64,000 bases of DNA from Cladopsammia gracilis (taxonomy: Eukaryota > Cnidaria > Anthozoa > Scleractinia > Dendrophylliidae): assembly GCA_022457155.1 (NCBI GenBank), contig JAJGOT010000017.1:604501-668500 (forward strand). Reading direction: 5' to 3'. Shown one piece after another: positions 7,133-17,761 of the stretch; the first letter of the stretch is position 1, and every line of letters begins with the position of its first letter. A program made the position numbers and the translations under genes. The notes under the pieces were generated by a model that ran no database searches, had not been told where the DNA came from, and saw only the letters and a list, made by a program, of their open reading frames with translations.

Positions 7133-7573
7133 ACAAGTAGTGATTAAAACCAGAACTGTAGTTGATCCTGAAATTACTAAAATTGCCACATTTTTCCGAA
7201 AACCCCCCGAGCGAGCGAGCCGAAAGCGAGCGAGCGAGGTCATAATTTTTTACAGTTCAGTCATTTCAAACAAATATTACATTTTCACGAATTTTATTTA
7301 AGTTATTTAAGTTATTTTAATTCTTAGAATTTTTTTAACTTAGTTAAGTAGAAACAACTCTTACAAAATGTTTTCATGTGTAAGAGTTGTTTATTTCCGT
7401 TTTAAAAAAATTCTAAAATGTAAATCATTATAAATCATAGAAATCAATATCACAGTTTTAATCAGGGTTTGAAAATACTCGGTACTAAAAATTGAATGAC
7501 GGGGGTTTTCGGAAAAATGTGGCAATTTTAGTAATTTCAGGGTGGTCTACAGTTCTGGTTTTAATCACTACTT
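7133..7573. repeat. Large imperfect palindrome (possible Polinton terminus or foldback element)
   Basis: Outer arms 7133-7208 and 7500-7573 are inverted copies with a few differences (both begin AGTAGTGATTAAAACC when read inward). Nested inside are a second inverted pair (about 7323-7338 and 7404-7419) and a perfect 14-bp stem, 7352-7365 with 7379-7392. The left arm leads into a GAGC-rich patch (7208-7238). The outermost bases AGT fit a Polinton terminus, but the left end of the element is outside the window, so no terminal-repeat comparison is possible. The alternative is an independent foldback transposon; I see no clear target duplication. Confidence 0.55.
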
Positions 7574-7922
7574 ATAGAGCTGGCTATCTAAATATGGAAA
7601 CCATTTGGTAATAAAATGAATTGTCGAATTTTTTACAACGTCTACATTCGAACGTCCGAATCAGCTTTAAAACGCTATAACTCAAAGCGATTATTGTATT
7701 TTGCTAATTTGATTTGTTCTCGGATTTCCAGACACGAAGCGCTAAAAAGAGGTGTCGGCGATTTCCCATATTCGATTGCAGTGAAAAGTTACAGAATACT
7801 TTTCGAAAAAGGGAGAAAAAAAATTGGTTTAGCTAAATCTTGTAACTAGCTGGTCTGTGTTTCCGACACTTTTGAAGTGAATGCAAATGTAGCCGCAAAG
7901 TGGCCTTACCTACGGTGGCCCA

Positions 7923-8003
7923 CAAAACATACTTTTCCACGGCAAAACATACTTTTTCACGGCAAAATATACTTTTCCACGGCAAAATACACTTTTCCAC
8001 GGC
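7923..8003 (+). repeat. Four copies of a 20-bp tandem repeat
   Basis: Units of the form CAAAACATACTTTTCCACGG repeat four times with few changes, just upstream of the broken transposase. Confidence 0.7.
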
Positions 8004-8048
8004 GATCGTATAGGAAGGGGCCTGGGACAGGATTAAAACAGAATCAAG

Positions 8049-8359
8049 ATGGCGACGGCCTATGATGACAGCGTAGATGAGGAAGTGCTCATAAAATGCT
8101 ACTTTTATCGTGGCTATGAATACAAGGTTATCCTAGATTTTCTAGCAGCCTATCACAACATTGAAATAAGTAAACGCACATTACCCAGACGACTGAGGAC
8201 ATCAAGTTCCACGACAAGTGGTAGAGCTCGTTCTTAGGGAATTGGATCCAGATGGCCGCCAATAAAAGAAAAGAACATACATACAAAAGACGTCAGTATC
8301 ATAACCCGGGTCCAAATGCCGTCTGGCACGCGGACAGATATGACAAACTAAAACCCTAT
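8049..8359 (+). pseudogene. Cnidarian integrase-core-domain transposase, N-terminal part (split by an insertion)
   Basis: From an ATG at 8049 comes a helix-turn-helix-like region (CYFYRGYEYKVILDFL, then HNIEISKRTLPRRLR). After frameshifts there is NPGPNAVWHADRYDKLKPY, the start of the rve-type DDE core with its first Asp. I know this arrangement from multi-copy integrase-core-domain proteins in cnidarian genomes. The reading is cut at 8359, exactly where the DIRS-like element begins, and resumes after 12141 with the bases that complete a Tyr-Gly-Phe continuation. The gene was already decayed or decayed afterwards: at least two frame changes and a stop near 8236 lie in this part. Confidence 0.6.
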
Positions 8360-8530
8360 TCTCACTGGGGCCATCTCGTACAAACGCCCCAAATCTCTTC
8401 GGAATTCAAGGATAAAAATTCCCGCGCGCTCGTAGTCCCCCGGGTGTTCTGTTTCACACAGGTTTTGTATAAATAGGCCTGTTTTGGCCTGTTTAATTCC
8501 CCTTTCGTTAAACGTTCGCCAGTCGTTAGC

Positions 8531-8815
8531 TTGGCGTTTTTTCTCTTGCCCGGTCATCGCTGCGCCATCTTCGAAGGTTTTCTTCGTTCTTCGTTCTTCG
8601 TTCTTCGTTCTTCGTTCTCCACGCCGGACCAAGTCCCTGCAGCGGCCGTCGAGCCTCCAGCTGTCGTGCCTCCAGCTCCAGCCAACGCTGCCGGTGATAA
8701 CAACGCACAGAACGCTAACGACAACGTGGTTCCTGTGCCCCAACCTGCGGCTCAGGTGGTTAGTGCTCAGTCAGTTGTCCTTGTATCCGTCCCCTTCGCC
8801 CGTTTTTCGGGCTAG
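8531..8815 (+). pseudogene. Gag-like N-terminal fragment of the DIRS-like element
   Basis: A Pro/Ala/Val-rich open frame (residues about 30-94) with VVPVPQPAAQVVSAQS ending in a Phe/Ser/Gly-rich segment and a TAG at 8813-8815. I recognise the style of DIRS-type gag proteins, not a domain. The stop falls where the minisatellite begins, so the middle of gag appears to have been replaced by the repeat array. The upstream part contains a short TTCTTCG tandem (8578-8617) and is probably 5' leader rather than coding. Confidence 0.4.
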
Positions 8816-8819
8816 GCGT

Positions 8820-10745
8820 TGTTGGTCTTTTAGTTTGGTTCTCGCTTCTGTATTAGGTTAGTTCTCGCTTTTGTACTACTAGTTTGGTTTTCGCATCTGT
8901 GTACAAGCTTACAGTTTTCGCGTCGGTGTTACAATTTTATTTTCGCGTCTTTGTTACAACTTTAGTTTTGGCGTCTGTGTACAAATTTGGTTTTCGCGTC
9001 TGTGTGCAATTTTAGTTTCTCGTCTGTGTGGCAAGTTTAGTTTTCGCGTCTATGCTACCAATTTAGTTTTCGCATCTTTGTTACAACTTAATTTTCCGTC
9101 TGTGTGACAACTGAAGTTTTCCGTCTGTGCGGCAAGTCTGTGTGACATATTTAATTTTCGCGTCTGTGTGACAAAATTTTGTTTTCCGTCTGTGTTACAA
9201 GTCTGTGTGACAAATTTAGTTTTCGCGTCTGCGTGACAAATTTAGCTTTCGCGTCTGTGTGCCAACTGTAGTTTTCTGTCTGTGTTACAAGTCTGTGTGG
9301 CAAACTTAGTTTTCGCGTCTGCGTGACAAATTTAGTTTTCCGTCTGTGTGACAAGTTTGAGTTTCGCGTCTGTGTGACAAATTTAGTTTTCGCGTTTGTG
9401 TGTCAACTTAAGCTCTCCGTCTGTGTGACGTATTTTATTTTCGCGTCTGTGTGACAAATTTAGTTCTTCGTCTGTGTGACAAGTCTGTGTGACCAATTTA
9501 GTTTTCGCGTCTGTGACAAATTTAGCTTTCGCGTCTGTGTGACAACTTTAGTTTTCCGTCTGTGTGACAAGTCTGTGTGACATATTTTAGTTTTGCGTCT
9601 GTGTGACAAATTTAGCTTTCGCGTCTGTGTGACAACTTAAGTTCTCCGTCTGTGTGACAAGTCTGTGTGACATATTTTAGTTTTGCGTCTGTGTGACAAA
9701 TTTAGTTCTTCGTCTGTGTGACAAGTCTGTGTGACAAATATAGCTTTCGCGTCTGTGTGACAACTTTAGTTTTCCGTCTGTGTGGCGAGTCTGTGTGACA
9801 AATTTAGTTTTCACGTCAAGTCTGTGTGACAAATTTAGTTTTCGCGTCTGCGTGACAAATTTAGCTTTCGCGTCTGTGTGCCAACTGTAGTTTTCTGTCT
9901 GTGTTACAAGCCTGTGTGGCAAACTTGTGTGACATATTTAGTTTTCCGTCTGTGTGACAAGTTTGAGTTTCGCGTCTGTGTGACAAATTTAGTTTTCGCG
10001 TCTGTGTGTCAACTTGAGCTCTCCGTCTGTGTGACAAGTCTGTGTGACGAGTCTGTGTGACGTATTTTATTTTCGCGTCTGTGTGACAAATTTAGTTCTT
10101 CGTCTGTGTGACAAGTCTGTGTGACCATTTTAGCTTTCGCGTCTGTGTGACAACTTTAGTTTTCCGTCTGTGTGACAAGTCTGTGTGACATATTTTAGTT
10201 TTGCGTCCGTGACAAATTTAGCTTTCGCGTCTGTGTGACAACTTAAGTTCTCCGTCTGTGTGACAAGTCTGTGTGACATATTTTAGTTTTGCGTCTGTGT
10301 GACAAATTTAGTTCTTCGTCTGTGTGACAAGTCTGTGTGACAAATTTAGCTTTCGCGTCTGTGTGACAACTTTAGTTTTCCGTCTGTGTGGCGAGTCTGT
10401 GTGACAAATATAGCTTTCGCGTCTGTGTGACAACTTTAGTTTTCCGTCTGTGTGGCGAGTCTGTGTGACAAATTTAGTTTTCGCGTCAGTGTGGCAGATT
10501 TAGCCTTCCGTCTGTGTCACAAGTTTGGGTTTCCCGTCTGTGTGTCAGCTTAGTTTTCGCGTCTGTGTGACAACTTTAGTTTTCCGTCTGTGTGACAAGT
10601 TTAGTTTTTGAGTCTGTGTGACAAATTTAGTTCCCACGTCTGCTTGTCAACTTTGGTTCCCCGTTCGTGTTACAAGTCTGTGTGACAAGTTTAGTTTTCC
10701 CGTCAGTGTGACAAGCTTTAGTTATCGCGTCTGTGTTTTAGTCTT
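8820..10745 (+). repeat. About 1.9-kb minisatellite of 24-27-bp units
   Basis: Some 75 units of the type TTTAGTTTTCGCGTCTGTGTG plus ACAAA, varying between CGCGTC and CCGTC versions. Higher-order blocks (for example those beginning near 9590, 9660, 10190 and 10260) repeat almost exactly, showing that expansion occurred in multi-unit steps. Both strands are open over long stretches, giving low-complexity peptides I regard as meaningless. Confidence 0.9.
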
Positions 10746-10756
10746 CCCGTTCCTGT

Positions 10757-10972
10757 TTGTGTGACGGTTTTTGGGCCTCCCCGTTAGTTTTTACGGGGGT
10801 CGACAATACCGTCGTCCCGCGTCCAGGCCCCTATCTTGGAGGTCCATCTGGTCGCGATGGACGTTTCAGGCCACAGCACTACCGGCCGGGAACCTTTCCC
10901 CAACGCTGTTTTAATTGTAGAAGAGTTGGTCATTTTGCTAGGGATTGCCCATTAGTCTCCAAGGCTGTTTAA
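10757..10972 (+). pseudogene. Gag zinc-knuckle fragment of the DIRS-like element
   Basis: An open frame whose C-terminal half is Gly/Arg/Pro-rich and ends in CFNCRRVGHFARDCP, a classic CCHC zinc knuckle of retroelement nucleocapsids, followed by a stop at 10970-10972. It lies directly after the minisatellite and in the same orientation as the gag-like N-terminal fragment. Both would be parts of one gag whose middle was lost. Confidence 0.65.
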
Positions 10973-11814
10973 AAGTTACGTTTCTTTGCCATATATTGGA
11001 GTTTCAGTGCCTTTGATCGTTTGCCTTGTTAGATATTTCTGTGTTCTTCTGTATGAAGTCCACGCCTCATTTAAGTTTGCTTCGTCTATTATTTTGTGTT
11101 TGTTTCGCTTGCCTTAAGCTAACCGCTGGTATGCCTTCGATGGGGTCTTCTTATACCCTTAATTGCTCTGTCCCTGGACGAGGTATTTCGGGGCTGCTTC
11201 GCGGTTGGCTTTTCCCCTTTTCTATATCATGTTTCATTGGCGCCTTTTTTCGTTGTCCTTTTATTTTAGGCTTCCCCGTGCAAAACCTCGTTATGATTTT
11301 CGCCCGGACGAAGTCCCGTCAAATTTTGTTCAGTGGTGCAATTTAAAAGGGGAAGAGCCTCGCGTTGCAGGCCCTAACCCCTCGCTCTATATGGTTTCCA
11401 AGGGAATCGTTCATTGCACTCCTCAAGGTGTTATTTTCCGAGATCCCAGTAGTTTTGTGGCTGGGAAACTGACTCGATCGGCACCAGTCTTACTGGAAGT
11501 TCATTCTGTCAGAGCACCCAAAGAAAGATGAGATTTTATCCTACATCGTCCGGGGGGTCGACATTTCATTCCGGTTTTCCATAGTTTGTATTAGTTTTGC
11601 CTTTCACTGTTTTGTGGCTTCATATCTTTAAGGTCGTAAAGTTTGCAATAGAGCTTTTTGAGTTATGGGGAGAGTTGCGGTCATCTGTGTATTTTGTTGG
11701 GACCTTACCACCCTGCCTAGCTTTCGGGAGTAGCAGCCGTAGGGCTCGCTTCTTCCCATATCTTATCCTTGCCTGGGGCGTTTGGGAGTGAGGGCTCCCA
11801 GTGTGAATATATTA
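10973..11814 (+). other. 3' part of the DIRS-like element, no recognisable protein
   Basis: Open stretches at 11026-11346 and 11163-11531 encode peptides I cannot assign; the second contains PDEVPSNFVQWCNLKGEEP, which looks protein-like but is unknown to me. The last 75 bases (11740-11814) are shared with the short sister copy. Confidence 0.4.
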
Positions 11815-11818
11815 CTAT

Positions 11819-12137
11819 TCTCACTGGGGCCATCTCGTACAAACGCCCCAAATCTCTTCGGAATTCAAGGATAAAAATTCCCGCGCGCTCATAGTCCCCC
11901 GGGTGTTCTGTTTCACACAGGTTTTGTATAAATAGGCCTGTTTTGGCCTGTTTAATTCCCCTTTCGTTAAACGTTCGCCAGTCGTTAGCTTGGCGTCCCT
12001 CCCTCCTCCCTGCAGCGATGACCATTGTTCCCATCCTAGCTAGCTCCCGCTCCTTTACGCCTCCGGGCTCGCTTCTTCCCATATCTTATCCTTGCCTGGG
12101 GCGTTTGGGAGTGAGGGCTGCCAGTGTGAATATATTA
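11819..12137 (+). mobile_element. Short sister copy of the DIRS-like element
   Basis: 319 bp joining the same head (about 180 bp, with TATAAATA) to the same tail (about 75 bp) through a short unrelated-looking middle. It is flanked by CTAT at 11815-11818 and 12138-12141, so it abuts the long copy with one shared CTAT. It looks like a SINE-sized deletion derivative using the same ends. Confidence 0.6.
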
Positions 12138-12141
12138 CTAT

Positions 12142-12345
12142 GGGTTTCCATTGCTCGCCGGGTTGTATTAATGGCCGGAGTAGCTGTTACGGCTAGTAGT
12201 TACACGATTAAATAACTCGCCTGACTTCGTCGATGACGTGAAAACATGTGGCGGGTGTCCACGAGAATTGGTGACTGATTTAGGCACAGAGAACAAGATC
12301 ATGGCTTCAATGCAAGCTTTTTTTTCGCGACGATGATTGAAATGT
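12142..12345 (+). pseudogene. Integrase-core-domain transposase, continuation after the insertion
   Basis: The sequence picks up immediately after the CTAT at 12138-12141 with GGGTTTCCATTG, the continuation of the Lys-Pro-Tyr codons at 8351-8359. About 110 bases later, in one frame, comes VTDLGTENKIMASMQAFFS, matching the second-Asp region of the cnidarian integrase-core transposase. Stops and frame changes follow. This proves the order of events: the transposon was here first and the DIRS-like pair inserted into it. Confidence 0.6.
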
Positions 12346-12761
12346 TGTTTGTGGGATAAGGTGAAGCACGTCCTGCTGTATGCCTTACCTTTGCTCACAT
12401 TACTTTAGATAGTGAACAAATGAGCGACTTGATCCCTTTTGCCATTGGATTAACTTGGCTAATATATATGCCGTTCAAACGGCAAAACGCACGGCTACCA
12501 GGGGCCATTTCATGTGTTCCCTGGACTGGAAGTGGTTAACCGGGAACGTCGTTTAACGCAAAAATTAAATATTTCAATTGGCAATTAAGATAATCATCAG
12601 TCTACAGGTGTCCGTTTTCAGTAGATTCCAACGGAATCATAGTGTTAAGTGAGCAACATAAGGCAGTCAACTCTATCTTTGATAAACAAATACAAAACCA
12701 TCCGATTTATTTACACAAAAGAAAATAATTGTTTCGTGTGGAAGGAGGTTAGCTATTTCTC
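12346..12761. other. Non-coding stretch
   Basis: I see no gene, repeat or inverted structure of note between the dead transposase and the 12-bp minisatellite. Confidence 0.4.
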
Positions 12762-12857
12762 GAGTTAGGATCCGAGTTAGGATCCGAGTTAGGATTCGAG
12801 TTAGGATCCGAGTTAGGATCCGAGTTAGGATCCGAGTTAGGATCCGAGTAAGGATCC
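12762..12857 (+). repeat. 12-bp minisatellite GAGTTAGGATCC, eight units
   Basis: Eight near-perfect 12-base units, preceded by CTC so that the array begins CTCGAG. The same unit occurs in reverse orientation at 17221-17322. Confidence 0.9.
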
Positions 12858-13883
12858 CTCAAAAAACTCAAAAAAAGAAAAAAATTCCCTAAAAAAAATT
12901 AAAAAAAGAAAGGGGAAAAAATGCCCCCTCCCTCCCTCAGAATCCCCCAGTTAATTCATCATGACCTTGGGACCCCTCAAAAATCGCCTTCGAATCGAAG
13001 CGGAAAAAATGCACTGTACTGAACACACTGTAATTCTGGCAGACCGCTTTTATTCACTTGCGTACAATTTGATTTTTTTTTTTAACAAAATAAAATAAAA
13101 TAACTTTTTATTTCATTCCATTTCATAAGAGTTCGATTACAATAAACACACTCGCACAATACACACATTACACTCACAAAGACAGTACCGAATAAAGTAA
13201 TCCATTTAACAATATCAGCAATTGCATGTTAAGTACCGACATTCATGATCAGTTCTTGTTATTACAATATTTACGCCATTTCCGTAAATGAATGGACATT
13301 TTGTTTCACGATTTAGCAATGATAGTTTCTATTTGATAAACCTTATTGAGTCTTGCCAGGAAAACTCTAAGGAAGGAAAACTCTAAGCCAGGAAAACTCT
13401 AAGACCAGTGGTGCGTCTACAATATTATAGATATACTGTTTACCAACCAACAAAATATGATTCATGAAAATATATTGTCTTCACATTCTTGAATACCAAA
13501 TAATATATCCTTATCTGAAAGGTTGATTATCACTACACCCAGATCGCTACACCATTTCATAACTTCAGCCCAAAATCTCACGGTTTTTTTGCCTAAAACA
13601 CTCGCGAGGGAGTCGCATAGGCTTGTCACTCTTTATTACCCCATACGCTTGCTTAGGTGTTGACATTACTGATACTATCTATATCACTGTCGCTCCTATC
13701 ACTCCCGGCATAACTGGAAGAAGCCATATTGTCAAACGAGGGCTCAGTCAAACAAAGCAATAAAATAAAACAGTGCCGCTCGCACCTCAATAGAACGGAT
13801 TGCGAAATCGTGATGCGAATATGTGAAACAGTAGGTGGTTCTTGTTTTGGCTATCTGTCAACACTCAAAAGCCTCTACCCCTA

Positions 13884-15623
13884 AGGGGCCGACCATTTAA
13901 CTTTTGAGGGGGGGTGGGTGATTTTGAAAAAAAATTTCCTGCAAGCGCTTGTCGAAAGAAAAAAATTGCATGCAGTACAAATGGAATAGAAAAAAATTCT
14001 TGCAGTGCTGTAAGGAAGAAAAAAATGTTACAAAGCTATTTTATTATTTAGACTGAGAGCTGTACAAAATCACCAGCGAAACTGTAACTATTCTTCTCTT
14101 GCTTCCTTTTAAACTCTGGATTTGGTGGTATCTTTAATAGACCCATAGATATCCAGACAAGTGATGCTGACCTAGGTGTGTCATCTCATGAGAGGCTGGT
14201 TCAAATTAGGATGGCCGAATATTTCCAAGTTTTCAATTTAGATTTACAGGCTCGCATTCATTATGCACCTAATGACTCAAGGTCACACATTGCTGAACAG
14301 GTGACGAAAAGCTTGAATGAAGCAACTGGTGACGGCCGTTCCATTCCTGTTCCAAAGGTGCCTCTATTTGGGGGCTTTAATCAAGATCAGGTCTTATCAC
14401 TTACTCAAGATGAGTTTAATGCCCTTGAATCCAAGCGCCAAGAGGAAATATCAAAGCTGTGAGCAGAGGAAGTAGAAAGGCGGTATAGAGGGAAGAGGTG
14501 CTTGGGAACCTCTATACATTCTCGGTGCCCAAGCTATTCTCAGTCTGCCATTTATATTTCTTCTTCGACGATGTATTCATGAAGAAAGTACATGATTCCT
14601 CACAAGCTAAACAGAGGTCTTGTGCAGGTAGTGCCTGAAAAGCCGGATTAACGACAGTAAAGAAAAGCACAAAGATGTGTGTGATGAGAATAGACCTTAT
14701 AGAATAACTCAGGCCGGAATGATGTCAAAATGCAGGAAATGGCACTTAAGAGAACCTAAATTTGCAAAATTTCCCGGGGGGGCATGCCCCCGGACCCCCT
14801 AGAAACTCGCGCCTTAGGCGCTCGGAATGGCGCCCACGGCGCTAATAATTACTCCCTATTTTCCATCAGATGTGGTTGGAATCTCTGTTACATTTCCTTG
14901 ATGTGCATCACTTTATGATATGACAATATTATAATGACTTCATATGACACGAGTGTAAAGAATGACTAAATACAAAAGCATAGCAGTGGAAACCTAAGGC
15001 TTGTGGGATGTGGCTAAAAGTGTAATGCACAGAATACTACACACTACATACTACACACTAAAGTGCACAATGTCAACTGTAGCCACAAATAGGGCACAAA
15101 GTCCACATAGGTAGCAAGTATTACCCCTTAGCTACTAATAAAAGGAACTGAACCCAAGCATTAGCAGCCATGGACAGCTGTTTCAGCCTAAGCCCTTGTT
15201 AGGCCTCATCATCAAGGCATAGCTGATACTAATGGCCTCAAGTATCCCACAATACATAAAGATAACAAGCAGTGAAAATGTAGGGCTTGTGGGATATGAC
15301 TAAAAGTGTGATACACAGAACACGAATGGTATTTGTACAGCAAAAAAAAAAGATTGTGTAAAGCTTACAAAATCTTAAGGCTCCATATCAGGACTATTGC
15401 TGCAATAGCCACAATGTAAATGTAAATCAATTTTTGGAAAACTTGGACTGACCCTTCTTCAGGAAAAAAAAATGCTGCAGAAAACTGAGAAGGGAAAAAA
15501 AAATATCCTGCAAAGCATTGAGAAGGGAAAAAAAATCCTGCACACCGGGTCTCTAGAAAAAAAAATTTCTTGCTGACCAGAAATCACCCACCCCTCCCCT
15601 CAAAAGTTAAATGGTTGGCCCCT
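13884..15623. mobile_element. DNA transposon remnant with long terminal inverted repeats
   Basis: The left end (13884, AGGGGCCGACCATTTAACTT) and right end (complement of 15623, AGGGGCCAACCATTTAACTT) are inverted copies. Both continue with a G-rich GGTGGGTGATTT block and several A-run modules of about 35 bp with TCCTGCA-type spacers, so the terminal repeats span about 150 bp. Flanking A/T bases suggest a TA-type target. One open frame of 94 codons lies inside. No catalytic motif is visible, so the superfamily is unknown. Confidence 0.65.
14178..14462 (+). CDS. Unknown ORF inside the transposon
   Basis: 94 codons from ATG 14178 to a TGA at 14460-14462. The frame is open upstream too (DADLGVSSHERL), and sequence after the stop still reads as protein (REPKFAKFPG near 14755 in another frame). 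So this is probably the middle of a larger decayed transposon protein. Features are helical (MAEYFQVFNLDLQARIHY) with a C-terminal FNALESKRQEEISKL. I do not recognise the family and see no metal-binding or DDE residues. It may be the element's own protein or captured host coding sequence. Confidence 0.35.
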   Translation: MSSHERLVQIRMAEYFQVFNLDLQARIHYAPNDSRSHIAEQVTKSLNEATGDGRSIPVPKVPLFGGFNQDQVLSLTQDEFNALESKRQEEISKL

Positions 15624-15798
15624 AAAATAATCAGTGATCTCTGATCTTCAATAATCTTTTCACACGGCGCTTTAGGTCATTCGAGAATGCGTGAAGCAAC
15701 CCGCATATAGCACAAAGAGTCAAGTTTACTGATCTCGCTTACTTTATGCTGTGTTTACACTTGCGCATTTACTGAGGTAAATGTTTACTGACTAAACC

Positions 15799-16368
15799 TT
15801 GGTACATTTGTTCAGTGTTTATACTGGCTCAAATAACCGAGGTAAACCTGTCATCAATCACGATCACGATCAAATCGACTATTGGCGGCAAATTCTAAAA
15901 TCCATGCATAAAATGCCCGCGTTTATAAGAGAAGCTGTGGCTTTTGTAGCCCTCGCGTTTCATTTTCTTGGTTTTGAGCTGCAAACTCAGGTCTCGAGAT
16001 TTCAGCGGCTCTTACTTCTGCAGCACCTCAAGAAGTCAAGGCGAAAGCGATTAATTTTACTTCAAATTGCTCTTAGAAAGATAAGGCACGCTAGACGTGC
16101 GTGGTCATGGCCGAGAAACCAATTCTGGTTTGAAACTCTTTTGCACGGACATTTCATTAAAGATTGGTGGAAAGAGAACTTCAGAACATCCAGACGTACG
16201 TTCGATTACATTGTCCGAGTGGTTGGTCCGGATCTGGCAAAGAAGGACACTAGATTGCGTGAATGTATTCCGGTAAACAAGCGAGAGGTTGTGGCATCGT
16301 GGCGATTGTTGTTCGTCGTCGTAAGGATTAATGTCTTTCAGATCTTTGTTTTTTGCCATGACTCGTAG
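15799..16368 (+). pseudogene. Harbinger (HARBI1-like) transposase, N-terminal fragment
   Basis: An open frame of 189 codons. From residue about 95 it reads WPRNQFWFETLLHGHF, FRTSRRTFDYIVRVVGPDLAK, then a VNKREVVASWRL segment, which is the N-terminal domain of PIF/Harbinger transposases (HARBI1-like) just before the DDE domain. The match stops near 16310 and the DDE domain is missing; the next bases GTCGTAAGG could be a splice donor or a truncation point. Sequences rich in GAGGTAAA/TTTACCTTGGTAA on both sides (15750-15850 and 17045-17130) look like degenerate element ends. It is probably a dead internal-deletion copy. Confidence 0.6.
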
Positions 16369-17220
16369 TAGATTCAAAACAAACGTCGCGAAAACGTGAT
16401 CGAATGAGACTGATGCAATCTCCACACCACGCGTTGTAAAATACTATGCGACCACAAGCGGATATATCTGTCATCTCGACCTTGGTTACCGATCTAAACC
16501 ATGCCCTTTTCACATGACGTCATAAAAATTCAAAAATCTAAAGTATACATCCTACAAAGCTGTTTCTAACATGGTATATGGATACCAGTGTTATAATCTT
16601 TCACAAAAAGTTTCAGGTTTTAACGATGTTTTGCTTCCGATTTATAAAGGTTTTAAATGTGTCACGCAATCGGTCTCTCTATTTCAAATAAGCCGCGAAA
16701 ATCAACAAAATTGAACCGTTGAAAGTTATTTTTGAATTATAGATGGTTATGAGCCGATTTGATGGAACTTATAGTGAATACAATATTTTGTGATGAGATT
16801 TTTGGTGTAATTAAGGCTTTGAATTTTTGTCCGCCATGTTGGTGTACCAAAGGGCCGCTCCATACATTTCTTACTAAAAATGTCTAAAACTCGTTCGCCT
16901 ATAACTCTTGAACTAAATGCTCTGGCGCTTCGAAATTTGGCTCAGATGTGTAGTTTTACACTGTCTACAATTCCATAAACATTTTGGATGCGAAAACGGC
17001 TTCTGAATTTTGATATGACGTCAGTGAAAACGATCTATTGTCTTGGGCGGCGTTTACCATGGTATCGGTTGGCGTTTAGACTCGCAAAATATTTACCTTG
17101 GTAAGTTAACTCCAATACCTCGGTAAAACGCTCAAGTCTGGTGACTTGATCGAAATGACGCAAATTTGTTGGGTTTGGGTTTGGGCGTTTTTTTATTTTT
17201 TTGGGAGGAATCCTCAGGTG
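16369..17220. other. Non-coding rest of the Harbinger-type remnant
   Basis: No protein similarity is visible. Near the right end, 17045-17130 resembles the inverted counterpart of 15750-15850 (GTTTACC and CCTCGGTAAA motifs). Confidence 0.35.
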
Positions 17221-17322
17221 GGATCCTAACTCGGATCCTACATGTAACTCGGATCCTAACTCGGATCCTAACTCGGATCCTAACTCGGATCCTAACTCGG
17301 ATCCTAACTCGGATCCTAACTC
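17221..17322 (-). repeat. 12-bp minisatellite GGATCCTAACTC (reverse of the array at 12762)
   Basis: Seven 12-base units plus one of 18 bases, ending in CTCGAG. It is the reverse complement of the array at 12762-12857, and both arrays have CTCGAG on their outer side. Confidence 0.9.
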
Positions 17323-17761
17323 GAGCCGTAGTTTATCCCGTGTGAAAGTACCAGACATTACATGTCAAACGACGGGACGTTACGCCCTGCCTCCGGCCGT
17401 AGAGCGAGTAGTGATCGAGTAATGCTCTCGTAAATACGCCTTTCAACAAGTCTGCACTACAGTTGGATCACAGCTTAGTCGAGCAGCCGAGCTTGACAAC
17501 ATTTTTAAAAAAGTTATTATACCGTCTGAACGGCCTGTAAGCCCGTGCTTATTTGCTTAAAGGTAGGTACGCGCCTGGCTACTGAACGGATGAAAAACGT
17601 TAACTGAAATAGCTGTATACCGGCATATTTTCATCCGAGAAATCTCAAACGGGACTGGCTTCGTGCACAGGCAACCCAGGCTGGTCACGTACACAGCCTG
17701 AAGGATAGTCAGGCTTCGAAGCGAATAAATTTTGAATTTAATCAAACTTAACGACAGAAGT

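Larger units (their letters stand above)
8360..11814 (+). mobile_element. DIRS-like retroelement derivative, long copy
   Basis: 3455 bp flanked by CTAT on both sides (8356-8359 and 11815-11818). The ends form imperfect inverted repeats: the head TTCTCACTGGGG and the complement of the tail TTCACACTGGGA, each followed by a CAAACGCCCC-type stretch. The head has a TATAAATA box (about 8467-8475). Inside are a gag-like start, a 1.9 kb minisatellite and a CCHC zinc knuckle; no reverse transcriptase or tyrosine recombinase is seen. The inverted termini and gag style suggest a non-autonomous relative of DIRS elements. It split the integrase-core transposon. Confidence 0.6.

Noticed and set aside
7616..7849. 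Open frame of 77 codons right of the palindrome
   Set aside because: No motif, no promoter or splice signal, composition as in surrounding non-coding DNA.
9151..9922. Open frames of repeated His-Arg and Val-Thr-Gln-Thr peptides
   Set aside because: They are only the minisatellite read on the opposite strand, with no start context or unique sequence.
8820..10745. Regular repeats resembling a CRISPR array
   Set aside because: Units are contiguous with no unique spacers, in an animal genome and inside a retroelement; it is a minisatellite.
17035..17422. Open frames with Asp-Pro-Asn-Ser or Gly-Ser-Glu-Leu repeats
   Set aside because: These come from the 12-bp minisatellite, which stays open in every frame because its unit is a multiple of three.
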